A stretch of 64,000 nt of DNA from Anaerostipes amylophilus (GCF_025567365.1 NZ_JAOQJG010000001.1:248001-312000); one strand, 5' to 3'; shown: positions 16,094 to 25,699, numbered from the stretch's first letter. Numbers and translations are program-made. The notes: generated by a model not told the origin, from the letters alone.

Positions 16094-19000
16094 TTATATT
16101 CCTAACGATCTGATGCGAATATTTTCTTTGCCATAACGTTTTTCAAGGTCAAAAATCAGATTTTCATCATCTGAAACCATAAAACTGCTTCCAAGTCGAT
16201 TAACAGCGCGCTCCGCCTTACAATATATAATAACTGGATTTTTTCCAGGATATGAAGTCAGAATTGCTTTTAAATCATTTTCATCTGTAAAAAATGTTTC
16301 TTTATCTGCAAATTGTACCCATAACTCTTGTCTTTGATCATCAAAGCTTATGATCTGATCACATATCAATTTACTTTCTTCTTCTGAAATCTGTGTTTTC
16401 CCTTTAATAAATACTTTCGCATCTTCTCTTAAAAGAGACTGATATGCTGCATACTGTCTTGGAAATACAACAACTTCCACAGTTCCTCTTAAATCTTCCA
16501 GTGTGATAAATGCCATGTTCTGATTTTTCTTTGTGAGTTTTACATTCATCTCACTGATCAGCCCGCCAATGATACAGCTTTCCTGATCACGGATCTTTGT
16601 CTTTCCTGTTTCCTCATCAATCACAAAATCTGAAGTGTGTGCTGTAACACTTCTCTCTAACCGTTCCATATCATCTTCTAGCGGATGGCCGCTGACATAG
16701 ATTCCAAGAACTTCTTTTTCCATCGCAAGTTTCTGTTCCTTTTCGTATTCCCCAACATCGGGATACGTGATCTTAAAAGATTGCTGATCTTCTTCTCCAA
16801 GAAGATCCATAAGGCTCATCTGTCCTGCAATCTCATTTTTACGTTCTTTCTGAATGCTGTCGATCACACTGGCATAGACGATCATCTGCTGTTTTCTTGT
16901 AACTCCAAAACAGTCAAGTGCTCCAGATTTAATCAGATTCTCTACTGTTCTCTTATTGATCTCTTTGCTTGAAAGACGTTCTACAAGATCTTTGAAATCT
17001 CTATATAGACCATTTGCTTTTCGTTCTTTGATGATTGCTTCGATCACCGGTTTTCCAAGGCTCTTGATCGCTGTCAGTCCATATCGGATATTGCCTCCAT
17101 CAACTGAGAATGCCCCTTCTCCGTAGTTGATATCCGGGGGCAGAATCTTAATTCCAAGCTTCTTGCATGCATAACTATACTCTGAAATCTTATTTGTGTT
17201 TCCAAGCACTGATGTTAACAATGCTGCCATAAATTCTACTGGATAATGACATCTTAAATATGCTGTACGATAAGCAACCACCGCATAAGCAGCAGCGTGA
17301 GATTTATTAAATGCATATTTTGCAAAGTCTAGCATCTCATCCCAGATCTGGTTAGCTGTCTTTTCATCGATTCCATTATTGATACATCCTGGAATTCCTT
17401 CTTCTTCATTTCCATAAACAAAGTTCTGACGCTCCTTGATCATAACATCGCCTTTTTTCTTAGACATGGCACGACGCACAAGATCACTTCGTCCAAGAGT
17501 ATATCCGGCAAGTTTCATAACGATCTGCATAACCTGTTCCTGATAAACAATACATCCATAGGTTGGTTCAAGGATTTCTTCCATCTGTTCACACTCATAA
17601 TGAATACTTTCCTGATGATTTTTTCCTTCGATATATCTCGGAATAAAGTCCATTGGTCCCGGACGATACAAGGAAATCCCTGCGATAATATCTTCCATAT
17701 TCGCTGGTTTTAATTCCTTCATAAAAGATTTCATTCCTGAACTTTCCAGCTGGAACACCCCTTCTGTATGGCCATTTCCGATCATCTCATAAACTTCTTT
17801 ATCTGTCGGATCAATTTTTGTAATATCGAATTCTGGCACTTTTCTGCGCACCATTTTCTCTGCATCCTGAATTACTGTTAATGTACGTAATCCTAAGAAG
17901 TCCATTTTTAGTAGTCCAAGTTCCTCGATCGTTGTCATGGTAAATTGTGTAACCGCTGCATTATCTGCACCTGTCGCTAAAGGTACATATTCATCGATTG
18001 CTGTCTTACCGATCACAACTCCAGCTGCATGCATGGAAGCATGCCTTGGTAAACCTTCCAGTCTCTTTGACATATCGATCAAATAATGTGTCTCTTCATC
18101 CTGTTCATAAGCTGTTCTTAAATCTTTACTGATCTTTAATGCTTTGTCGATCGTAATATTATTTTCATTCGGCACCATCTTGGAAATGCTGTCAACTCTT
18201 GCATATGGAATATCCAAGACTCTTCCAACATCTCGGATCACAGCTCTTGCTGCCATTGTTCCAAATGTAATGATCTGTACAACCTGATCTTTGCCGTATT
18301 TTCTTACGACATAATCGATTACTTCCTGTCTTCTTTCATAGCAGAAATCCACGTCGATATCAGGCATGGATACACGCTCTGGATTCAGGAAACGCTCAAA
18401 CAGAAGCTGGTACCTGATCGGATCGATGTCAGTGATCTCAAGACAATAAGAGACAATACTTCCGGCAGCAGAACCACGCCCCGGTCCAACAGCGATCCCA
18501 TGTTCTTTTGCATAATGAATAAAGTCCCATACGATCAGAAAATAATCAACATATCCCATATTTTCAATCGTTTTTAATTCATAAGCTAATCGTTCTCTCA
18601 ATTCATCTGTAACTTCTGGATATCGACGTTTTAATCCTTCCTCACATAAATGATGCAGATAAGTGACTGCCGTATATCCCTCTGGAACATCATATTCTGG
18701 TACTTTCTGTTCTCCAAATACGATTTCTACGTTACAGCGTTCTGCAATCTTTCCTGTATTCTCAATTGCCTCTCTCGCATATGGGAACAGTCTTTGCATT
18801 TCTTCTGGTGATTTTAAATAATACTGTCCGCCCTCATAACGCATACGGTCTTCGTCTTGTACTTTCTTCCCTGTCTGGATGCAAAGCAGGATATCGTGTG
18901 CCTCTGCATCTTCCTTAAATGTATAATGAATATCATTTGTGGCAACCAGATCGATCCCTGTCTCTTTCGACATCTTAAGAAGTGCCGTATTTATCTTTGT

Positions 19001-19549
19001 CTGATCTGGAATTCCATGATCCTGTAATTCTAAGAAAAAGTTATCTTTTCCAAATAAATCCTGCAATTTCAGTGCTGTATCTTTCGCTTTTTCATAGTTA
19101 TTTTCACGAATATATGTTGCAACTTCCCCAGCAAGACATGCACTTAATGCGATCAGACCTTCGCTGTATTTTTCCAAAACTTCATAATCTACTCGCGGTT
19201 TATAATAAAACCCTTCAGTAAATCCTCTGGAAACGATCTTCATCAAATTGTGATATCCTGTATCATTCTTGGCAAGGAGGACCAAATGGTAATATCTTTT
19301 ATCTCCCTGACTTGCTTCCTTATCAAATCTTGAACCAGTTGTTACATAAATCTCACATCCGATGATTGGTTTGATCCCTTCTGCTTTCGCTGCCTTATAA
19401 AAATCGATCACTCCATACATAGCTCCGTGATCGGTAATCGCAATACTGTCCATTCCAAGCTCTTTCGCCTGATGAACAAGTTCTTTTATTTTACTCGAAC
19501 CATCCAGAAGACTGTATTCTGTATGGACATGTAAATGTGTAAAACTCAT
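16094..19549 (-). CDS. dnaE: DNA polymerase III alpha subunit, DnaE type
   Basis: It is a replicative-type DNA polymerase. The 1151 residues comprise an N-terminal PHP domain (HLHVHTEYSLLDGSS, about 1-215) and the C-family polymerase core with GPGRGSAAGS near 355 and catalytic acids in MPDIDVDF (Asp397, Asp399). A thumb and fingers region, a tandem HhH region and an OB domain near 1000-1080 follow. PHP metal ligands appear intact. In Firmicutes DnaE often acts with a separate PolC at the fork; PolC is not in this window. Confidence 0.96.
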   Translation of the reverse strand: MSFTHLHVHTEYSLLDGSSKIKELVHQAKELGMDSIAITDHGAMYGVIDFYKAAKAEGIKPIIGCEIYVTTGSRFDKEASQGDKRYYHLVLLAKNDTGYHNLMKIVSRGFTEGFYYKPRVDYEVLEKYSEGLIALSACLAGEVATYIRENNYEKAKDTALKLQDLFGKDNFFLELQDHGIPDQTKINTALLKMSKETGIDLVATNDIHYTFKEDAEAHDILLCIQTGKKVQDEDRMRYEGGQYYLKSPEEMQRLFPYAREAIENTGKIAERCNVEIVFGEQKVPEYDVPEGYTAVTYLHHLCEEGLKRRYPEVTDELRERLAYELKTIENMGYVDYFLIVWDFIHYAKEHGIAVGPGRGSAAGSIVSYCLEITDIDPIRYQLLFERFLNPERVSMPDIDVDFCYERRQEVIDYVVRKYGKDQVVQIITFGTMAARAVIRDVGRVLDIPYARVDSISKMVPNENNITIDKALKISKDLRTAYEQDEETHYLIDMSKRLEGLPRHASMHAAGVVIGKTAIDEYVPLATGADNAAVTQFTMTTIEELGLLKMDFLGLRTLTVIQDAEKMVRRKVPEFDITKIDPTDKEVYEMIGNGHTEGVFQLESSGMKSFMKELKPANMEDIIAGISLYRPGPMDFIPRYIEGKNHQESIHYECEQMEEILEPTYGCIVYQEQVMQIVMKLAGYTLGRSDLVRRAMSKKKGDVMIKERQNFVYGNEEEGIPGCINNGIDEKTANQIWDEMLDFAKYAFNKSHAAAYAVVAYRTAYLRCHYPVEFMAALLTSVLGNTNKISEYSYACKKLGIKILPPDINYGEGAFSVDGGNIRYGLTAIKSLGKPVIEAIIKERKANGLYRDFKDLVERLSSKEINKRTVENLIKSGALDCFGVTRKQQMIVYASVIDSIQKERKNEIAGQMSLMDLLGEEDQQSFKITYPDVGEYEKEQKLAMEKEVLGIYVSGHPLEDDMERLERSVTAHTSDFVIDEETGKTKIRDQESCIIGGLISEMNVKLTKKNQNMAFITLEDLRGTVEVVVFPRQYAAYQSLLREDAKVFIKGKTQISEEESKLICDQIISFDDQRQELWVQFADKETFFTDENDLKAILTSYPGKNPVIIYCKAERAVNRLGSSFMVSDDENLIFDLEKRYGKENIRIRSLGI

Positions 19550-19642
19550 GAAACACCTCTTTTCTAATATCTTCTATATTCATATGTCAGTTTTGTACAT
19601 CTTATGGATATTTTATGTTTTTTGTATTTTCTGGCTATCATT

Positions 19643-19672
19643 TTATCATACTATCGTATTTTGTGCTATAAT
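19643..19672 (+). promoter_or_regulatory. Promoter for murF (extended -10)
   Basis: The plus strand has TTATCA (19643-19648), an 18-bp spacer and a consensus TATAAT (19667-19672) directly preceded by TGC, an extended -10 element. It lies about 75 nt before the murF ATG, which has an AAACGAGG-like ribosome site. Confidence 0.65.
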
Positions 19673-19746
19673 CTGTAGATAACAGCATGATTTTTTATGA
19701 TACCTGATCTTGCTGAAATATAAAAGCGAAAGAAACGAGGTTTTCT

Positions 19747-21105
19747 ATGGAAAATATAACAATTCAAGACATTTTAGACGCAACTGGCGGAACACTTTTA
19801 TGCGGTGATCCTTCCATGAAGATTGACCATTTAAGTACAAATTCTATGGAGGTAGGTCCAAACACTTTATTTGTACCGATCATCGGTGAACGCGTTGACG
19901 CACACATCTTTATTCCAAATGCATTAAAAGAAGGCGGTGCTTGTTTAACACAGGAACATAATGAAGCCGAAGGGGATGCCCCTTATATTAAAGTTCCTGA
20001 TACTTTAACAGCAATGCAGCAGATTGCTTCTTATTATCGAAATAAAATGTCACTTCCAATCATTGGTGTAACTGGAAGTGTTGGAAAGACAACAACCCGT
20101 GAGATGATCGCTCACGTTTTAAAAGGAAAATATAAAGTATTCGAAACAATCGGTAATCAAAATAGTCAGGTTGGTGTGCCTTTAACTTTAGATCATCTGA
20201 CATCAGAAGATGAGATTGGTGTTCTTGAGATGGGAATGAGTGAAAAAGGCCAGATCACAACTCTTGGCAACATTATTCATCCAAACGTTGGTGTTGTCAC
20301 AAATGTTGGCGTTTCTCATATTGAAATGATGGGTTCCAGAGATAATATCTGCATCGAAAAATTAGATATTCAGAATGGACTTCCAGAAGATGGTGTTCTT
20401 TTCTTAAATGGGGACAATGACATGATCCGCAAACATATTGACTATGTAAAAAAACCATATGAATTTTATGGTTTTGCAGATGATTGTACATATCGTGCAG
20501 AAAAGATCCGTGAAAAGAATGGACAAACTTTATTTGAATTCCACTACGGTAATATGAAAGAAAATATCACATTAAATGTTCTTGGAAAACATAACGTATC
20601 CAATGCCCTGGCTGCAATTGCGATCGGTCTTCGCTATGATGTTCCAATGGATGCGATCAAGACACAATTATCCACATTTTCTGGTCAGAGACAGAATATT
20701 GTCCACGTAAATGACTATACTCTGATTGACGATGCATATAACGCAAGTCCTGATTCCATGAAAGCAAGCCTGAGCATTTTATCTGATTTTAAGACAAGAG
20801 GACGTAAGATCGCTGTCTTATCTGATATGCTGGAACTTGGACCGGATTCACCAGAATATCATAAAGAAGTTGGTCGTTTTATCGCTACAACGAAAGTAAC
20901 AGACCTCTTTATCACAGGTGAACTTTCCAAGAATTATATTGAAGAAGCATGGAAAGAAAATCCTTCCCTTCATACACGTACATTTTCTTCCAACGACGAG
21001 CTGATTGCTTTCCTTGAAACTTACTTAAAAAAGAATGATGTCGTACTGATCAAAGGATCTAATGGTATGAATCTTAAAGAAGTAAGTAAAGCTTTGATGG
21101 CATAA
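19747..21105 (+). CDS. murF: UDP-MurNAc-tripeptide--D-alanyl-D-alanine ligase
   Basis: It adds D-Ala-D-Ala to UDP-MurNAc-tripeptide, the last cytoplasmic step of the peptidoglycan precursor. The 452 residues carry the three Mur ligase domains: N-terminal UDP-binding (1-105), the ATPase centre with P-loop GVTGSVGKTTTREM and NALAAIAIGL (about 110-310), and the C-terminal ligand domain with DDAYNASPDSMKASL and DMLELG. It stands alone as a divergent gene from dnaE rather than in a dcw cluster. Confidence 0.95.
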   Translation: MENITIQDILDATGGTLLCGDPSMKIDHLSTNSMEVGPNTLFVPIIGERVDAHIFIPNALKEGGACLTQEHNEAEGDAPYIKVPDTLTAMQQIASYYRNKMSLPIIGVTGSVGKTTTREMIAHVLKGKYKVFETIGNQNSQVGVPLTLDHLTSEDEIGVLEMGMSEKGQITTLGNIIHPNVGVVTNVGVSHIEMMGSRDNICIEKLDIQNGLPEDGVLFLNGDNDMIRKHIDYVKKPYEFYGFADDCTYRAEKIREKNGQTLFEFHYGNMKENITLNVLGKHNVSNALAAIAIGLRYDVPMDAIKTQLSTFSGQRQNIVHVNDYTLIDDAYNASPDSMKASLSILSDFKTRGRKIAVLSDMLELGPDSPEYHKEVGRFIATTKVTDLFITGELSKNYIEEAWKENPSLHTRTFSSNDELIAFLETYLKKNDVVLIKGSNGMNLKEVSKALMA

Positions 21106-21134
21106 TTGTACAAAAAATAGAACATCATTTTTTC

Positions 21135-21163
21135 TTGACAATCTTTTTTTACAGGTCTATTAT
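21135..21163 (+). promoter_or_regulatory. Sigma-A promoter for the T-box/cstA transcript
   Basis: A consensus -35 TTGACA (21135-21140), a 17-bp spacer and -10 TATTAT (21158-21163) place the transcription start near 21170, right at the beginning of the T-box leader. Confidence 0.85.
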
Positions 21164-21169
21164 AAGTGC

Positions 21170-21457
21170 AACGAAATACAGAATGCAATGAGCAGGACAC
21201 ATTGATATTTGAATTCTTTTCAAGAGAGTTGTCGGAAGCTGCGAGACAATAAAGAACTTATATCAGTATCCCCTGCGAGCAGTCAGCTGAATGTGAATTT
21301 TCATTAGTAAGTGCGACCGGATTCCTTCCGTTATCGAGGAACACATTAAATGATGTGATTAAGGGATTACGATTTGAGTAATAAAAAGAAGTGGTACCGC
21401 GGAGAATATTCGTCTTCTGGAATGTTGATAAAACATTTCAGGAGACTTTTTTATTTT
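21170..21457 (+). promoter_or_regulatory. T-box riboswitch leader upstream of cstA
   Basis: The T-box signature AAGTGGTACCGCGG is at 21389-21402. It is followed by a terminator at 21411-21457 (GTCTTCTGGAATGTT paired with AACATTTCAGGAGAC, then TTTTTTATTTTT). The stem I apical motif GCTGCGAGAC is near 21240, and lower stem pairing ATTGATAT with ATATCAGT and GCAGG with CCTGC is visible. The bulge TGGT predicts a tRNA with discriminator A. The specifier loop lies in AGTATCC; AUC (Ile) fits the pairing best, but GUA or UAU cannot be excluded. Uncharged tRNA binding would let transcription proceed into cstA. Confidence 0.93.
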
Positions 21458-21595
21458 TAAATAATTTTATTATAAATGACCATAACCCCATGGATACACA
21501 TCCTGTAATTTTATTTTTTTTACTAGTTTTTATTGTATCCTGTGTTTTGAATACATCATACTTTATAATAAAAATTTTAAGAGGAGTGATTAAGA

Positions 21596-23299
21596 ATGAA
21601 TAGCTTAACAATCGTAGCAATCGCAATCGTCGTATTAGTTGCTGGTTATGCTCTATACGGACGTTGGCTCGCCAAAACTTGGGGAATCGATCCTAATGCG
21701 AAAACCCCAGCTTACACACATGAGGATGGTGAAGATTACATTCCAACACCTAAAGCTGTTGTATTTTCCCATCAGTTTTCATCCATCGCAGGTGCAGGTC
21801 CTGTAACCGGACCAATCATCGCCGCAATGTTTGGATGGCTGCCAGTTCTTCTCTGGTTGTTAATTGGTGGTATCTTCTTCGGAGCCGTTCAGGATTTTAC
21901 ATCTCTTTATGCTTCTGTAAAGAATGAAGGAAAATCCATGGGTGTCCTGATTGAAAAATACATCGGTAAAACAGGAAGAAAATTATTCCTTCTGTTTTCT
22001 TGGTTATTTACTTTACTTGTAATCGCAGCTTTCACAGATATGGTTGCCGGAACATTTAACGGATTTACTGTAACCGGTGCTAAAAGCTCACCGAACGCTG
22101 CAGCTGCTTCTATCTCTATGTTATTTATCTTAGGAGCCGTTGTTTTTGGATTATTTACAAAATATTTTAAACCTAATCAGAAAGTAGAATTCGTTGCAGG
22201 AATCGTATTACTGCTCGTTATGTTAGCTGTTGGTATCGCTTTCCCATTGTATTTCAGCAAGAATGCATGGATTGGTGTAGTCATGGTTTACTTATTCCTT
22301 GCATCCGTTATGCCAATGTGGTTAATGATGCAGCCTCGTGACTATTTAAGTACTTTCCTATTAGTCGGAATGATCATCGGTGCTGTCCTTGGTGTATTCG
22401 TTGCACATCCAGCAATGAACTTACCTGCATTCAACGGATTTAATGTTGGTGGAAAGAGCTTATTCCCTACATTATTTATTACGATCGCCTGTGGTGCTGT
22501 TTCTGGATTCCACAGTCTGGTATCTTCAGGAACATCATCTAAGACAGTCAGCAATGAAAAAGATATGCTTTGCGTTGGATATGGATCTATGATGGTTGAA
22601 TCTTTATTAGGTGTCATCGCCTTAGTTGTTGTCGGTGCAGCAGCTGTTGGTGGTAAAATGCCTGAAGGAACACCATTCCAGATCTTCTCAGGAAATGTCG
22701 CTGGATTCTTAACATTACTTGGAATTCCTAAACATGTTGCTACATGCTTTATGACAATGTGTGTTTCTGCATTAGCATTAACATCTCTTGACTCTGTAGC
22801 AAGAATCGGTCGTATGTCATTCCAGGAATTATTCATGGGAGAATCTGCTGACGGATCTGATCTTACAGGTGTAAGAAAATTATTTACAAATAAATATTTT
22901 GCAACTGTTATCACATTATTCTTCGGATTCTTATTATGCTTAGGTGGATACAACAACATCTGGCCATTATTCGGAGCAGCAAACCAGTTATTAGCATCCT
23001 TAGTACTGATCGCATTATCTGTCTTCTTATTAACAACAGGAAGAAAAGGATGGATGTTATACGCACCTATGTGCATCATGTTAGTCGTAACATTTACAGC
23101 TCTTGTACAATCTGTTATCGGAATCTTTACTAAGATCTTTGTAACAGGTGGATTCGTATTTATGATCGATGGATTACAGTTGATCGTAGCTTTACTTCTT
23201 ATGGCACTTGGACTTATGGTCGCAATCTCTTGCTTTAAGAAACTGTTCCAGAAGAGTCATGAAGGATCTTCAAATAGCTCTACACATGCTACAGTTTAA
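21596..23299 (+). CDS. cstA: CstA-family transporter (carbon starvation protein)
   Basis: The 567-residue integral membrane protein has about 15 helices. The CstA signature FSHQFSSIAGAGPVTGPI lies near 57-75 and GAVQDFTSLYASVKNEGKSM at about 98-118. Family members move pyruvate or peptides/amino acids. The T-box directly upstream argues that this copy is expressed when an aminoacyl-tRNA runs short, pointing to amino acid or peptide uptake; that is inference. It is the only gene before a hairpin terminator inside palindromic element A. Confidence 0.93.
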   Translation: MNSLTIVAIAIVVLVAGYALYGRWLAKTWGIDPNAKTPAYTHEDGEDYIPTPKAVVFSHQFSSIAGAGPVTGPIIAAMFGWLPVLLWLLIGGIFFGAVQDFTSLYASVKNEGKSMGVLIEKYIGKTGRKLFLLFSWLFTLLVIAAFTDMVAGTFNGFTVTGAKSSPNAAAASISMLFILGAVVFGLFTKYFKPNQKVEFVAGIVLLLVMLAVGIAFPLYFSKNAWIGVVMVYLFLASVMPMWLMMQPRDYLSTFLLVGMIIGAVLGVFVAHPAMNLPAFNGFNVGGKSLFPTLFITIACGAVSGFHSLVSSGTSSKTVSNEKDMLCVGYGSMMVESLLGVIALVVVGAAAVGGKMPEGTPFQIFSGNVAGFLTLLGIPKHVATCFMTMCVSALALTSLDSVARIGRMSFQELFMGESADGSDLTGVRKLFTNKYFATVITLFFGFLLCLGGYNNIWPLFGAANQLLASLVLIALSVFLLTTGRKGWMLYAPMCIMLVVTFTALVQSVIGIFTKIFVTGGFVFMIDGLQLIVALLLMALGLMVAISCFKKLFQKSHEGSSNSSTHATV

Positions 23300-23301
23300 A
23301 T

Positions 23302-23425
23302 GCTGATTTGATAGTCTTTCGTATATGTGACAAAAATAAGATAAGCAACCGAAAGCGATGCGGTTGCTTATTTATTTTTTATCATATACTCGAATTCTAC
23401 AGTTGGCCAACTACAAATTAAAATT
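23302..23425. repeat. Palindromic shoulder element, copy A
   Basis: Left shoulder TGATAGTCTTTCGTATATG followed by TGACAAAAATAA, core hairpin ATAAGCAACCG with CGGTTGCTTAT (23341-23371), then the right shoulder ATCATATACTCGAATTC and TACAGTTGGCCAACTAC. The shoulders are themselves imperfect inverted repeats (GTATATG...CATATAC). Copies B and C share the left shoulder and C also the right. It fills the space between the convergent cstA and dehydrogenase stops and contains a bidirectional terminator. Confidence 0.8.
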
Positions 23426-24370
23426 TTAGTTCATTACATTCACTGGATTTCCTTCCATCCAGTATTTTACATTGTCAAAATCAATGATCGCACGTTTTAC
23501 TAATGCTTCTTTTGTTGCAAATGCTACATGTGGTGTTGCGATCAGATTCTTTGCGTGTAAGAGAGGATGATCTTTTGCTACTGGAGGTTCATTTTCAAAA
23601 ACGTCAACTGCTGCTCCTGCAATCTTTCCTTCATTTAATGCATCTGCTAATGCTTTACTGTCAACAACTGGTCCTCTTGATGTATTTATGAGAACTGCAT
23701 TTGGCTTCATGAGTGCGATCTCTTTCTCACTGATCAGACCTTTTGTTGAGGCGTTTAATGGTACATGCAGTGAAATAATATCACAAGTAGATAAAAGCTC
23801 TTCTAAATCCACATACTGCACTCCTGTAAGGTCTTTGACTGTTCTTGAATATGCATAAACTTCGCAGCCAAAAGCCTGTGCGATATTTGCTACCCTGGTT
23901 CCGATTGCTCCTGTTCCTACCACTCCAAATTTCTTTCCTTCTAGTTCAAATCCAACGAGACCATCTTTAGTTCCTTCTTTTCTAACAACCTCGTTGCAGG
24001 AAATAATATTGCGATACAATGAGATCAGAAGTCCAAAAACAAGATCTGAGACTGCTGCATTTGAGTATCCTGCACAATTGCACACCATAATTCCCTGTTC
24101 TTTGCAGGCATCCATTGCAATATGATCGATTCCTGTAAATGCTACTGCAAGCATCTTAAGATTCTTACATCCTTTAATCACGTCTGCATTTAATGGCAGG
24201 TTTGCAACCATGATAATGTCTGCATCTTTTCCTCGTTCAATTAAGCTTTCTGTGTCAGTTACTTTGGTCTGGTAAGATATGATCTCAACGGAATCTGGCA
24301 ATGCTTTGTGTGCGATTTCCATCAACTTATCTTCTTCTACACCTAATGGTTCAATAATCACTAATTTCAT
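23426..24370 (-). CDS. D-isomer-specific 2-hydroxyacid dehydrogenase
   Basis: It is an NAD(P)-dependent reductase of 2-oxoacids. The 314 residues show the split catalytic domain and the Rossmann motif VVGTGAIGTRVA (about 150-161). The triad is Arg in INTSRGPVVD, Glu in FENEPP and His in ATPHVAFATKEA. The family includes glycerate, phosphoglycerate, hydroxypyruvate and D-lactate dehydrogenases. Size and the VFENEPP motif suggest a hydroxypyruvate/glycerate type, but the substrate is open. It stands downstream of the rplL terminator. Confidence 0.88.
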   Translation of the reverse strand: MKLVIIEPLGVEEDKLMEIAHKALPDSVEIISYQTKVTDTESLIERGKDADIIMVANLPLNADVIKGCKNLKMLAVAFTGIDHIAMDACKEQGIMVCNCAGYSNAAVSDLVFGLLISLYRNIISCNEVVRKEGTKDGLVGFELEGKKFGVVGTGAIGTRVANIAQAFGCEVYAYSRTVKDLTGVQYVDLEELLSTCDIISLHVPLNASTKGLISEKEIALMKPNAVLINTSRGPVVDSKALADALNEGKIAGAAVDVFENEPPVAKDHPLLHAKNLIATPHVAFATKEALVKRAIIDFDNVKYWMEGNPVNVMN

Positions 24371-24431
24371 AATCGTTGAATACTCCTTTCAATTATCTTC
24401 TTTTCTATTCTATCATCAAAGTCTTTATAAT

Positions 24432-24473
24432 ACAAAAAACTGCCACACCAGTTTTCACCAATGTGACAGTTTT
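24432..24473 (-). terminator. Rho-independent terminator after rplL
   Basis: On the minus strand AAACTGTCACA and TGTGGCAGTTT (one G-U) are followed by TTTGTATT. It ends the rplJ-rplL unit before the dehydrogenase gene. Confidence 0.8.
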
Positions 24474-24512
24474 GTTTACTTTATAGAAAATCTACTGGAG
24501 TAAATCTCTTAA

Positions 24513-24875
24513 TTATTTAAGAGTTACTTTAGCTCCCTGTTCTTCTAATTTAGCTTTGATGTCTTCAGCTTCTGCTTTAGATGCACCTTCTTTGATTACT
24601 TTAGGAGCTCCGTCAACTAATTCTTTAGCTTCTTTTAATCCTAATCCTGTTACTTCACGAACAGCTTTGATGACTTTAACTTTAGCTCCACCAACTTCTG
24701 TTAATTCTACGTCGAATTCGTCTTTTTCTTCTGCTCCACCTTCAGCTCCAGCTGCTGCTACTACAACACCTGCTGCTGCGGATACTCCAAATTCTTCTTC
24801 ACAAGCTTTTACTAAATCATTTAATTCTAATACTGATAAACCTTTGATAACTTCAATAATTTCCTGAGTTGTCAT
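24513..24875 (-). CDS. rplL: 50S ribosomal protein L7/L12
   Basis: It is the flexible stalk protein that recruits translation factor GTPases. The 120 residues show an N-terminal dimerisation helix (TTQEIIEVIKGLSVLELNDL), an Ala/Gly/Glu-rich hinge (about 33-52) and the C-terminal domain with VKVIKAVREVTGLGLKEAKE. It follows rplJ by 43 nt. A terminator follows, so rpoB is not in the same transcript, unlike the usual rplJL-rpoBC order. Confidence 0.97.
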   Translation of the reverse strand: MTTQEIIEVIKGLSVLELNDLVKACEEEFGVSAAAGVVVAAAGAEGGAEEKDEFDVELTEVGGAKVKVIKAVREVTGLGLKEAKELVDGAPKVIKEGASKAEAEDIKAKLEEQGAKVTLK

Positions 24876-24918
24876 TATAATTTCCTCCTAATATTTTAAA
24901 TTTTACTGATAACTGATC

Positions 24919-25422
24919 TTACTCAGCTGCAGCCCCTTCTCCGTCTTTTTCAGCGATCTGCTTAATAACACGAGCAAAGTTTGTAATTGGGGACTGAATG
25001 CTTCCAAGGAATTTCGCAAGTAATTCGTCTCTTGATGGGATGCTTGCGATAACCTGGATACCATCTTTGTCATAGAATGTTCCTTCTACAACACCAGATT
25101 TCATTTCTAATACTTCAACGTTCTTAACGTGTTTTGCAAGGATTCTTGCAGGAGCTGTAGCATCTGTCTTAGAAACAGCGATTGCTGTAGGTCCTGTTAA
25201 ATCATCAGCTAATGCTTCAAATTCTGTTCCCTGGATTGCAAAACGAATCATAGTATTCTTATATACTTTGTATTCTACGCCAGCTTCTCTTAATTCTTTA
25301 CGCATTGCTGTATCCTGTTCTACAGTAATTCCACGGTAAGAAACTAATACTGCTGACTGAGCGTCTGTAAGCAATTCTTTAATTTCGTCTACGATTGGTT
25401 GTTTTAACTCAACTTTTGCCAT
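24919..25422 (-). CDS. rplJ: 50S ribosomal protein L10
   Basis: It is the base of the ribosomal stalk, carrying L7/L12 dimers. The start is set at 25422 (MAKVELKQPIVDEIKELL) behind AAGGAGGTG; the longer frame to 25467 extends into the leader RNA. The resulting 167 residues include LVSYRGITVEQDTAMRKEL and the C-terminal helix that binds L12. An L10 leader RNA and its own promoter lie directly upstream, so rplJL can be autoregulated by the L10-L12 complex. Confidence 0.97.
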   Translation of the reverse strand: MAKVELKQPIVDEIKELLTDAQSAVLVSYRGITVEQDTAMRKELREAGVEYKVYKNTMIRFAIQGTEFEALADDLTGPTAIAVSKTDATAPARILAKHVKNVEVLEMKSGVVEGTFYDKDGIQVIASIPSRDELLAKFLGSIQSPITNFARVIKQIAEKDGEGAAAE

Positions 25423-25434
25423 TGAAATGGTGCA

Positions 25435-25595
25435 CCTCCTTGATTTATTTTGTGTACCACCGCACATATAAAAAGAAAACTCTATATCTGCACAGACATA
25501 GAGTGTTAATTAGCATATTCACTAATACTCTCCTCGGCAGGTTGTTCTACGTTGCGCCTTGCGGCACCTGCTGTCTTCGGCAGTAATACTTTATA
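25435..25595 (-). ncRNA. Ribosomal protein L10 leader RNA
   Basis: The minus-strand leader has the L10-leader signature CTGCCGAAGACAGCAGGTGCC followed by CCTGCCGAGGAGAGTA. A terminator-like hairpin (ACTCTATGTCTGTGCAGATATAGAGT then TTTCTTTTTA) follows, ahead of the rplJ ribosome site. L10(L12)4 binding to this structure is the known autoregulatory mechanism. The two CTGCCGA blocks and the kink-turn-like elements are visible. Confidence 0.88.
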
Positions 25596-25596
25596 T

Positions 25597-25625
25597 ATAT
25601 TACAATACATCTGATCATATGTCAA
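25597..25625 (-). promoter_or_regulatory. Sigma-A promoter for rplJ-rplL
   Basis: On the minus strand a consensus -35 TTGACA (25620-25625), a 17-bp spacer and -10 TAATAT (25597-25602) place the start of transcription at the beginning of the L10 leader. Confidence 0.8.
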
Positions 25626-25699
25626 ATGTTTTTTTGCTTTTTTTGTTATGTTTTTATTTTTATGCAATTTCTGTCTTAGCACCATATAGAATCTGCATA

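Noticed and set aside
22342..23079. Long minus-strand open frame (245 codons) opposite cstA
   Set aside because: It is antisense to a well-supported transporter, has no ribosome site, and its composition is that of the reverse strand of a hydrophobic gene.
25423..25467. N-terminal extension of L10
   Set aside because: The extra codons are Cys/Arg-rich leader RNA; the ATG at 25422 is preceded by AAGGAGGTG and gives the standard L10 start.
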